A DNA stretch of 64,000 bases from Rhea pennata (lineage: Eukaryota > Chordata > Aves > Rheiformes > Rheidae): contig NC_084670.1 of assembly GCF_028389875.1 (NCBI RefSeq), positions 13,549,383-13,613,382 of the forward strand, given 5' to 3'. The notes under the pieces were generated by a model, which was not told the origin of the DNA, ran no database searches, and saw nothing but the letters and a program-made list of their open reading frames with translations. The translations under genes and the position numbers were made by a program. Positions within the stretch are counted from its first letter, which is position 1, and the number at the start of each line of letters is the position of its first letter. Below, one piece after another: positions 37,901 to 48,530 of the stretch.

Positions 37901-40900
37901 TTCACTTTGAGATAGAAAATCTCTTCTCTTAACTCCAGGAAACTAGGACATACACTTTCTTTTGCTTCCTTTCCCAAGAACTTCCAATTATGTCAAACTG
38001 AAGGCCACAGTCCTGCCAACGCATATGCAGAAGTCGAGACGCTGAGCTGTTTTAATTGTTGTAGTGGTATTTTATTTAATAATGTTTGTGGCAGACATCA
38101 CAGATTGTATTAGAGACCTACAGGTTTAAAATGAGGATGGTGTGGTTGGAGCTAAAGGACTGAGTTGCTCTAGCCTAGGTTTTAACAGACTGATACCTAT
38201 AGTGGAAGATACTCTCACCAGGCGACAACACGGATATAGGTATTGTATGTGATCGTATCACATATGATTGCAAAATGCACATTGAAAACTATTTTGGGTC
38301 CTGGATTATAAGAAATCCTGAAATATGGAGAAACTTGTGCCATGAATCTTAATGCCCTAACATAGGACTTCTTGAATTAGAAGCCAGCCTGGTTCATATA
38401 CCACCTACTTAAAGTTGTTAAGTGAATTGATGAAACACTGAGTGTGTGTATCATAGTTCAGTAGTGCCTCTCTGCCAGCCTGTATGTTCATTTGCATAAC
38501 TTCTGGCTTTTTGAAGCTAGAAAATGTTCAAGGTTTTCTGGTTTTACTTTGTTCTGGAATAAAACTCTATGAGCTTTTATTCCGCCCCACACACACCAAG
38601 ATTTCAATTTAAAATTCTCAGCTGGTCTGCGCAGAATCTAGTACTATCGTCTTTTGAATATGACACTTCTACACTATTTGTCATGTGGTTCTTCCTGTCT
38701 GCATGTGACTGGAATTCCTGTGGCTCCCAGGCTTTACTTAATAGCTTAGGACTTTTGCTCTGGGTGTATGCAGAGCCCTTTGCACTGTTTGCACCTGCGC
38801 GTTTGCGTTGTTCTTAGGCAAGCGTGTCGCTGAAGAGGCGCTGCATCCCTGCACTAGCTTAGTTCTTGATACTTTAACTCTCCAGGCAGAAAAGTGATAC
38901 TCATTTTTATGTTCTTTTGGGAGGAACAGAATATAATCGTAGCATTTTTTAATCAGAACGTGTGCATTTATTATTTCTAACACTCATTTACCAACCAACA
39001 GTTTCCTGTTGTGGAAGGTCTTGGCGGCAAGTTTGCGTGCTCTGCCTGGCAGTTGGAGGCCAGTGCGGTGGGGTGGCCCTGAGCGCACCTCGGTGCCCAT
39101 CACTGTGGTGGGGGCTGCTGGGCTGGAGCCCCCATGGCCGTCTAGGGGGCTGCTGCTCGTCCAGCCTCCCTCCCTCTCTCTGCAGCAAGCACCTCTCTCC
39201 CGCTGGGTTTTCTAGGCTGCTGATGTGCAGAGTGGACTTTTGATCACCTGCCTTTCTTAACTGGGTTTTGATGTTAGGAAAAAAGTTGATGAATGTTGTT
39301 TTTTCTGATCTTCTCTGAATACCAGTTGCACCTGTACAATGTGTTTGAAGGATCATGAGTTGTGTTCCTGCTTAGGAAAGACTTTGTCTTTTAAATTTAT
39401 GCCTGGGCACTGTCCATCATATTTTTCTGATACTCTCCTTGAGACTTCTGGTAGCAATTTGCCCACTCCACAGGCACAGTTTCCTTCTTTCACATTACAA
39501 TGTAACACTCTTCATGAAATTCCACACTTTCTTGCCTGTAACCCTTTCCTCCTCTTTGCTCTCTACCAACTGCCTGCTTGCTTAGTCAACCATCGTGTTT
39601 CATGTTTTGTCCCACTTCTGTCTTTTAATTTGTATCATTGTGCTATGTCCGTCTTGGAGGTTTATGATCTTATTCAGGACCTGTGGCGCCTGAGTTGGCT
39701 GTTACGTACAAGGAGGATGCAATGCCCCAGCTTGGTTCTCCTCATACTTCCTTGGCTTTAAGCAGGAATTTCATTTGAGCCTTATAGCTCTAGATAATGT
39801 ATCGTGCCCATCCTTAAACTACTGCAGACAGCTTAAATGTTCGGGAACAGCTGGGGCTTTGCAGGGCCTTAGCTCCTGCATGACTGCTGTGAAATGGGTT
39901 ACAAATTCCCCAGCACTCAGAGCTTCAGGAAAAGGTGCCTCCTGGGAGCAGAGCCAGCCCGGTGTCCAGGCTGTAGCTATGCAAAATTTCGTAGTTGTGT
40001 TTATTTTTGCCGGCCTATCTCAAAATTGCGTTTCTGCAGGTGCGTTTCTTTTGTCATGGAAAGCATTAATCCCAAAGCAAGATATTTTGAATTTAAATAT
40101 AGAACAAATTTACAGTTAATTGCCTCTCCAAACTGCACTGTAATAAAAGTGAAGTTAAATTTGATGGTAGGCACCCAAATCTTTATATCAATTACTAAAT
40201 AAAAGCTATCATATACTGTCAGTTATTTGCAGGTGTAAATATCATTTGCTATAATGTATCAGGTGTTTTTGTTGATAGCTGGTTTGTTTGTGTACAGTTG
40301 TGGATATGTTGTGACAACTGTGAAGATTCACATTTCCTGTGTAAGAGATTGCATGGAAAAAAAAATAGGCTTTCTAAAGACATGTAGTGTCATGAGTGTT
40401 GTAGGATGTGGGGAATGCTCTTTTTAGGTATTTATTGAATAAATGAATAGCCTGCATGTTTTTAATAGGGATTCAAAAATAATGTGTGAGAAAGGGTTAA
40501 TCCTTTTTTCTTGGCACTGCTATACCCTATCCTAAAATGAGACTGTGTTCTGGCAACTTTGTTAGTTGGGATTAATGATACTGACTGTACAGAATTATTT
40601 TAAAATGCAGTATATTTCCCTGTATGTTGAAGATCAAAGAAAGCATAAACTGAAAACAAATGGGATGTGTTTACTTATTTCACTCTAAGATAAAAAGGAA
40701 TCCCAAGTGAAATTAATTTTAATTACTGATTTAATATCAGATAATTTGTGTGGTTCACGAAGAACGTCTCCATTGCTTTTAGGTGAATGGAGTGGATCTG
40801 TAAGTGTTGTATGTGGCTGATACCTTACGTGTTTAACAGTGAGCATATGATTTTACAGTTGTAATGAGAGATCAGGTTCTGAAAGGTTTTCTGTGGAGAC

Positions 40901-41780
40901 AGTCAGTATCAGAATTGTCACCAACATCAGTATTTGTCTTTTTTATTATTAGTATTATTTTTTAAGAACCAATTAGTAATGATTATGGTGGATGCTAATT
41001 TCTGACATAAAGACGTACTGTTAAAAACTTTTATTTTTTCTTGCCAAATCATTCTGCTTTACCTTTCACAATGCTCTTAAATGGTTGCAAGTTTGGCCAT
41101 TAAAATTGTAACTCAGCTAGTTACCTACACCTGTGAGTTTTTCAGACTGGACTCATCTAGCTCTCTTCCCCTCACTTGTTTTCCCCCTTGGTTACTGCCT
41201 TCACTATACAGCTTTAGTTAAAAAAATAACTAAAAAATAAAAAGCCTTCCTTTACAGTCCATAAAGATCTGTTATGAACAAACGTTGTTGGTGGTAATTC
41301 AAGTGATTCAGTGTTTCAGGAATAGTACTGTGTGTTACAGCATGTCAGGGATTCAATAAATAATCAGGGCAAGTCATATTTCTCAGTAACTAACATATTT
41401 GGTATTTTCAACTGTACCATACTTTTCAAACTTTATGAATGTTTAATGATTGCAGCATTTAATTATGTGTTCAAATTCCAAAGATTACATTTATCATGAA
41501 TTATTTATTAGGATCAAGATTTTATTCATTTTTCTGTTCAGTATATAAGATTTTAGGAATGGGGACTTCAGGGTCTCTGAATACTTAGGGATTTATAATA
41601 TTTGGGGTAGATTAGCATGCAAATACTAACTCGTATTAAGCTGAGAAATTACCAGGTGACACTGCTGTTGAAGTCCTGCTCCTCTTAGCAGCTATTCTTA
41701 GTTTTACTCCAGAAATGTCCACACGCTTTGAGGAATCCATCTTCAGTGATATTGAAAGATATTGGCAGGAAAAATAGACC

Positions 41781-41901
41781 ATAATTATAGCCATAATTCA
41801 GCAAGGTACTTAAGCATGTGAATTCTTCTGTTACTTCAGTGAGAATAATTAAATGTTTAAGCACATGCTTAAGTATCTTGCTGAGTTAAGGCTGTAATAA
41901 T
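41781..41901. repeat. Long palindromic element with about 40-bp arms (MITE-like)
   Basis: The left arm (41,781-41,820) and the right arm (41,862-41,901) are reverse complements at about 35 of 40 positions, around a 41-base centre. The core CACATGCTTAAGTA-C/T-CTTGCTGA resembles the old palindromic repeats of turtles, crocodiles and birds that carry 'GCACATGCTTAAGTGCTTTGCTGA' in both orientations. It is probably a decayed copy of such a non-autonomous DNA element. The family assignment is from memory. The inverted repeat itself is directly visible. Confidence 0.75.
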
Positions 41902-42559
41902 TAGTGCTGGGCTCCTGGCTATTCTGGTCTAATTCCAAAATGGCATCAGCTTCCCCTGGTGCGTGTAAGGCCGTCAGTGGGCTCAGAAGTGAAGGTCTTT
42001 CACGAAGTGATCCAGTATCCTTTGGGAATAAGTAGCTACTTAAATCTGCATGTGATTAGCTTTTTATTAGTTGCTATCAACATGATGTAATCCATAAAAG
42101 TGGTGTTAACGTTTTTGTATCCGTAACTGAAGCCCTGGGCATAAAAAGGTTGCCTTCTCCCCCACTTTTGTTTTAATCTTGCACCTTATTAATGTGTAAA
42201 ATACTTGGATTTTTTTTATATTGATGGTCAGAATCGGTTTGAAAAAGATCAGAGTGAAAGAGGGCGATAGCTGTTGGTTCTGCACAAGGGTTCAGCTGTC
42301 ATTCTAAATAAATCTGCAGACGTTTCATGAATCCTACAGATTATAGATTATAGAAGGTTTTTTAAGGATAGTTAAATTCTACTTACTGCATTTGACTGTA
42401 TGGGTCAGGCTTTGCTGAACTGAACTTGGCTGAATGCATGAATTTGCATTGCTTTAGCCAGAAAACTAGAAGCAAGGGATCACTGAGGCGACCTTGGTGA
42501 GCGGTATCCCTGGGGAACTGCAATGCAGAACCTTTTCTGTTGCTTATGTATTTATTTTA

Positions 42560-42690
42560 AGGCACAGCTAGGGGACCAGCCCAAATGTGCTAGGAACTGG
42601 ACAAACATATAATACATTATCCAGACCTAAAAATCCTGGGGACTAAGTGTAAGATGAAAGACAATAGGTAAAAAAAGATGTAAGGTAAAA
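42560..42690 (+). repeat. Degraded ancient amniote LINE/SINE fragment
   Basis: The order TGTGCTAGGAACTGGACAAACATATAATA, then a CCAGACC..CCTGGGGACTAAGTGTAAGAT block, then AAAGACAATAGGT recalls the widespread amniote repeat segment '...GGCACTGTACAAACACATA...CAATCTAAGTATAAGACA...GACAACAGGT'. It is heavily mutated and has no defined ends. Confidence 0.5.
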
Positions 42691-44419
42691 CATAGGTACT
42701 GTTTATCAGATATTGGTATGATTAAACATGAATTTAAATAAGTAACGTTACTATATCAAACACCAAAAAAAAAATCAAAAAGAATGTTGGAGCATCACAG
42801 GATAAAATAAGTAACCAAATTACTTAAGAATTTCAATGCTTCTCATAAGTGCCTCTGCAAAGGCAGGTTCTTACAGTACCACAAGATGTTTCAGAGGCGC
42901 TAAGCTCCTACGGTCCAAAGTGAGCCCCGTGTTGGTAATATGAGGTTCGTAACAGAAGTGTGAGCGTACCTGCACGTGTGTGCGTCACTCCTGGTTGGGC
43001 TGAGTGCGTGCGGTAGATAAAACAGAATAAAATGTTTTACGAAGTTTAAAAATACATTAGCTAAGATTAAAGTTATTAAACACTGGGCTGCAGAGGAAGG
43101 TTGAAATGTTTCTTTGCAGCACTGATATCAAAGCAGCGTATCTGATACATGGGGAAACAGCCACTGTGGGGATTAGCTCGTATATCAGGTATGTTGTTCA
43201 ATTAATGTCTGTGTGTTTGTTGCTCTCTCAGATCAACCCTCTCGTGTCCTTGTATTGGTTGTGATCCATTAAGAATACAAAAGGCCACATTCGTCAAACT
43301 CTTCCAATATGCATAGAGGTGGCACTGCAGACGTGCAGTAACAGTAACTGTGAGGAGAAGGGTGTTTTGGAGTAGGCGGTTATGTAGGGGCTGCAGAATA
43401 TTAAAGCACTTCTGCATGATACACTTAATTTTTGAAGCATTTTTTGATGAAGAAAGCTTAATAGTTAATAGAAATTATTTTGAAAGAAAGCTTCTGCTCC
43501 TCTTTGGTTTGCTGTTGTGACACTGCGCCCTCATGGGCTGTGTGACGCTGCAAGGTACTTCAGCAGCTGTCAGAAAGGTACGTCAGACCGTCGTAATCTG
43601 ATGAGCTCTCCTTGGAATAAACCTGAGCTGATGAAACAGTCGGCGAACCCTTGGCCGTCTCAAAACTGATTAGTAAAAATCCAGCCAGTCTTTGCTCATG
43701 TGGAGCATAACATATACCAAGGCTGAATGATGGAGATTTTCCACGGTGACTGACCACTACTTAATGCTAATGGCTGCTGAGGGCATGGCCGCCTCATTTA
43801 GAGGAACGTATCCCCCTTCAAACACAGCAGAAGTGTGGTTACGTGGATACTTCGGTATTTGTTGACAGGTAACCACCTCTCTTGGGGCTTCTTATTGATA
43901 TTCCAGACAACTCTGGTCATTTTTCCATAGGTGTCAGTAGTGCAGGGACTGCTAAATGCACAGGAATGATTGATTCAGATTTATGCATGTTAATTTTCAG
44001 ACTTTCAGTCTAGACTCTTTAAAATTAACCAGTCATCCACTGAGAGATAACTGAATTTCAAGGCACTGTTTGACAAACTATTGACAGCTCATGTGGCACA
44101 CACACACACGCAAAAGGCGGCAGCTACTTGCTCCTTGGCAGATGTCTGACAGCTACAATACTCCGTCTGGAATATAATACTCCATGTGCTCCACCTGTAA
44201 TAAATGCACTTCTGAAAACGGTTCAGCAGACCAAGTGTGCACATTTCTCTTTAAGGAGGATTTGTACAGACCAACTGATGTGATTACTTGCATGTATCAG
44301 ATTATAGGATTGGTCCTGAAGTCAGGGGATTTACTTGAATGTACAGTCAGGGATCATGACCTTTGCCTGCTATCAGCTGAGCATACCACAAAATAAATTG
44401 ACACATATGAGAGGTGGGG

Positions 44420-44472
44420 TATATATGCATATAGATGTGTGTATGTGTATACATATATATATATAGAGAGAG
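44420..44472. repeat. TA/TG microsatellite with GA tail
   Basis: ATATATGC, GTGTGTATGTGTATAC, ATATATATAT and GAGAGAGA blocks follow one another. Confidence 0.7.
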
Positions 44473-44817
44473 TTATGCTGAGTGATTTGAACTAAAATCT
44501 GCCTAATAATAACTCAGTGAAATCCAGGCATGTCTTTGGCAGTCTGCATTAGTATCAAGTAATTATATCCAGCTAAGATAAAATGAAGGTCAAGACTGAT
44601 TCTGGCTATTAGAGCTGGAGTGTTACTTGCTTTATTGAACATGTTAATTCAAAGCTGTATTAGGAAGGGATGAAGAAAAAAAATTCTCCAGAGTGAGTAT
44701 CATAGTGACTTTTTGGAAAGGCTGGTCATAAGTTATTTTTAGAAGTTAAAGGGCTTGGGTTGTTTGCAGTTGACTCTTTGTATGTTGGTTGGATGCACAC
44801 AAGCTGCCTCAAATTGA

Positions 44818-44844
44818 TACTAGTTGACTACTAGTCAACTAGTA
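44818..44844. repeat. Perfect 12-bp-arm palindrome (TACTAGTTGACT)
   Basis: TACTAGTTGACT and its exact reverse complement AGTCAACTAGTA flank the trinucleotide ACT. It contains three CTAG cores. Confidence 0.85.
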
Positions 44845-45387
44845 GAGTTGAACATAGTATCTGATTTAGGGCCCTTAAATGAAAGATCTTAACTTTTATA
44901 TAAAATAACAACACACAGAACAGCATTTGGCAGTTTGTAAAACTCATCTGAATCATACTGGAGAGAGGTCATAGCTTGGTGTCTTGACTTGCCTTAGACT
45001 GGTGAACTTCTATAATGACTTTACTTAATCATTTAGCGAGACTTGATCTAATCGTACCATCATGAAATCATTTTTTAGTAATGATGAACAACACTATCTG
45101 AAACATTCACATGATGCCTCAAAATATTAGAAATAGTATAAATACCATTTATAGTATCTCTTCTCTGATGCCTAGTTTCCAGATTCTTAACCCTGCCTTG
45201 TGGACTGAGATGCGTTCTTGGCTAATGGCACTTTGTAATGGAGCTGGCAACACAAACCAACACTGGGACATTCCTGCCCAACCTTTCTTTTCTTATAGGA
45301 CCCTTTCCTAGTACAGCCATCTTCATCTGTGTCCTTCCCAACACCTGCAGGTGCCTTTTGCTTGATTTCTGTAGCAGTTCTGCTTTG

Positions 45388-45419
45388 CCATGCAAGAAGG
45401 CATGAACCTTCTTGCATGG
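45388..45419. repeat. Perfect 13-bp hairpin with a 6-base loop
   Basis: CCATGCAAGAAGG and its exact reverse complement CCTTCTTGCATGG flank CATGAA. The stem does not extend beyond 13 pairs, so it is too short for a normal microRNA precursor. Confidence 0.85.
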
Positions 45420-48033
45420 AGGTGTGAGGGTTGTGAACCACTGCGCGGAGGGAGGAAGACCAAGCTTGGGCCCATCCTGCTGTCCCTTGTCCCTGCTTGG
45501 ACCGGAGAGGCTGTTGAGGTGGCAAAGTCCAAGTACAGAGTAGCATAGCATGGAAAAGATGACACAGAGCAGAGCTCAAGAGCGGGATCATGCAGTATTA
45601 GGGCCCTGAGGGTGCACACAGCCCTCGCCGTCCCTGCGAGCTGCCACGTGGCACACAGGTACTGCACCAGCGTGGTAGAGCTGACTTAATAATTTCAGTG
45701 TGCTTCAGTGTCACACTGATTTTGAATCATGCTCTTTGCGATGCCAGCATATTACCTGTCATCAGTAGGAGGGGATCAGATGGCACAGAGCAATATTACT
45801 GTTGGAAACAGTTTGAAAACTGTTCAAAATTTTAATATGAGAAAGTTTATGAACCAGATTATTTTACTCAGTGAGGAGGGTACTGGCAACCTCGGCTGAT
45901 GGATTCTGTGACTAAACCAATTTCTCTCCTATTCAAATACATTAACTGTGATAATAATACCTTGAGAAATCCAGAGGCCCAGTTCTTCGAAAGTGGATGA
46001 AAATTGTCATTGAGTTCAACAGATTAAAGTGTCTGTGTGCTTTAAGGATCGAGACCTAAATATTTTAAAATCCCTAGTAGGAGTAATGGAAATTAACATC
46101 TTCCAACTGTGACTGTGTCTTTGATGAATGTATTGGTTAGCTGTTCGTCACTTCTGTGGTTCTGACCTGACTCTTTAAATTAGTATTTGTTCAGAGATTT
46201 GTTTTTCATAATGGCCCCAGTAAATCTAAATATAAAAATATATTCTCAGTTATTTACATTCTTTTCTTTTAGCACACAACGAGTGTTTTAGAGTATGCAT
46301 TTGCATCGGAATAATTCATAGAGTTTATTTCAGGGCTATTTATTTCCTCCCAAGCCCTCTTTCAACATAGCAGTAGTAGAATTATGGATATTGTGATCTT
46401 CTTACGAATTGCTTGAGTTAGGGCAAGTTGATACTGAATAGTGATTCAGGAGTTCTCATGTGCAAGTTGGGATTACAGGAGTCATTGCCTAAGGATGTAG
46501 CTAGAGATAGCAGCACTCAATGGTTGGGTCAGCTAAAAGGTTAAAATAAGTCTCCGCTCTCTATGAAGCTGTTGGAGAAATCCAAGCCAAATAATGCAGT
46601 ATGTATGTTCATCCTGGCACCTCGGATTGCATGCTGTTTCAGCTGGGAGAAAACAACCTGCCTATATGTTGATGCCATAGCAAAATACTTCTGATATGTT
46701 GATACCCTTCGTAAATCTGGCCATGACAGGGGAAGATGTAGTGTTTTTACATTAAAAATAGTTTTAGTTGTGCTCATGAGTTATTTTGATATTTCAAGGG
46801 AGCATTTCTGGATGGTAGGATGGTTCTGTCAGTGTGAGACGTTTCAGATTTACTACTAGATATTCTTGTCTCAGAGCCTGTCCTGCAGAGGTCTGCTGCT
46901 CTGCTTCTCCGACAGTTGTACATTGTAAACATTTCGGTTCTTATCAGCCCTGTCAGGAAGCAGACAGTCTGCTGCTCTGTCTATACATTAAATTGTATTC
47001 TGAAAATGGAAATATTTGGAATACAAACATTCTGAATACATATTCCAAGCAGCACAGTGATAGAGAGCAACAAAAATAATATAAATGCTAGACTCTGACT
47101 TGCAATGGATAACTCCATTGAAAGCACCTCATTACTGTGGGTCTATTTCCATCTTCTATAATTATATGATGCAGAGAAATATTTGTGGGACGCCTGCATG
47201 AGACAACCCTCAGGATGACATCAAAGAGAAGAAACGTTGCTTTTATGTCAATACTGGGGTGCCTTGTACAGGCAAACAAAAGCAAACTGTTTTTTATGCT
47301 TCTTTTATCAGGAATGCCACATTCCTCATTTCTGTTGAAATGCACCCTCTTTTGCTAGGTCTGGCCTATATGCAGTTTTTATTCTATTATGTTCACATCC
47401 CTAACTGAAATGCTTATCTTCTGCCGTGGACATAGATGTGTTAGTGTCAAAATGCGTTATCCCAGAAGCGCTTTGTATTCTTGTCTTCTAAGAGCAGCTT
47501 ATCGTGGAGGAAACACCTTCACAACTGCAAGCCTGCATCCGCACTAAGGCAATTGCTCCGCTTTCAGTACACTTTTACAATTAAAGCAATTTGGCTTCTG
47601 CATGTAGACTGTATTTCAGTGAGCACGCTGCTTTTGAAATGTTCTTAAAGATACTCATTTTATTACTGTGGTGTCTGTTTATACTCCTGCCTCGCAGTGG
47701 CTGTAGCCTGCCGCAGGAGTGGCAGTCCCCGAGGGCCCTTGCGGGGCTCAGGACACCGCTGGCCCTCGGGGGCAGCTCCGTGGGAGGAGGCAGCAGCTTT
47801 CCCCTGCCCTTGACCAGCTGCTAACTGCTATGTTCAGCTCTCCTGAGAACACTGCTGTTTCCCTCAGGAATGCGAGAAAGTAATTTCCCCAGATAACAAC
47901 CAAAAACCCAATTAAGCTTAGATTAAAGGAAAGGAGGATTTATTGGTGTTTTATGGAATAGAGAGAAAACAGAAAATAAAAGATAGGAGATATTAAATTG
48001 CCTGAAGTGGAGACACAATGTCCAGTTGCTAGC

Positions 48034-48058
48034 ATTATTCTTCAGTTTAAAGAATAAT
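48034..48058. repeat. Short AT-rich inverted repeat
   Basis: ATTATTCTT and AAGAATAAT, separated by seven bases, form a 9-bp stem. A chance origin is possible. Confidence 0.5.
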
Positions 48059-48499
48059 TAGTGGTTTTTAGCTGGTTTAACCATATAACAGTAAAATATT
48101 GGCTCTCTCACAGCCCAAAGCCATGTTTATCTGTTTCTATCAGAACTGGAAAGACTGACATGCTGTCTGTGAAACTGTGGGGCCAGAAACCTGCCCAGTG
48201 ACTAGGCCTCTGACTTTGATGTGCAGGTGTCAGTAATTACAAAACATTTTTATTTGCCCAGTGGGATGCTAAAATACATGGGAAGACATTTTGTCTCTGG
48301 AAATTGGGCCAGATATACCAGATTTTAATTTCCATTTTCCCAGTACATCATATGTTAGCATGTGATTATTTTTCTTTACACCTTCTATTATAATGCATTT
48401 CCCACATCACTGTGATCTTCCAAGAGGAGAACATCCATGGTCCTGATCACCTGTTTAAATGGGACACGAGGAACTGCCTAGCTTGGAATACAAGCAAAC

Positions 48500-48530
48500 A
48501 AATTATTTGCATATCTTTAATTAACCCCGT
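48500..48530. promoter_or_regulatory. Candidate POU octamer plus homeodomain site pair
   Basis: ATTTGCAT (48,505-48,512) lies four bases from TTAATTAA (48,517-48,524). Such pairs are typical binding grammar for POU and homeodomain factors in neural enhancers, and the gene is brain-enriched in mammals. Motif presence alone is weak evidence, since ATTTGCAT occurs several more times in this window. Confidence 0.2.

Larger units (their letters stand above)
30346..41780 (+). other. ST6GALNAC5: ST6GALNAC5 intron 2, middle part
   Basis: AT-rich intronic DNA without a recognisable exon. A minus-strand frame of 143 codons at 33,772-34,203 is the longest here apart from low-complexity frames, and I treat it as chance. 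A GC-rich patch at about 39,010-39,210 carries several CpGs but no gene signal. Confidence 0.7.

Noticed and set aside
39339..40119. Two adjacent plus-strand frames (140 and 114 codons)
   Set aside because: Different frames, no homology, and Cys/Leu-rich random-looking composition in intronic DNA.
45388..45419. A microRNA precursor
   Set aside because: The stem is only 13 bp and does not extend, well short of the roughly 30 bp needed for Drosha and Dicer processing.
45187..45667. Three overlapping minus-strand frames of 109-134 codons
   Set aside because: Overlapping open frames in all three phases point to a GC-richer stretch with few stops rather than a gene.
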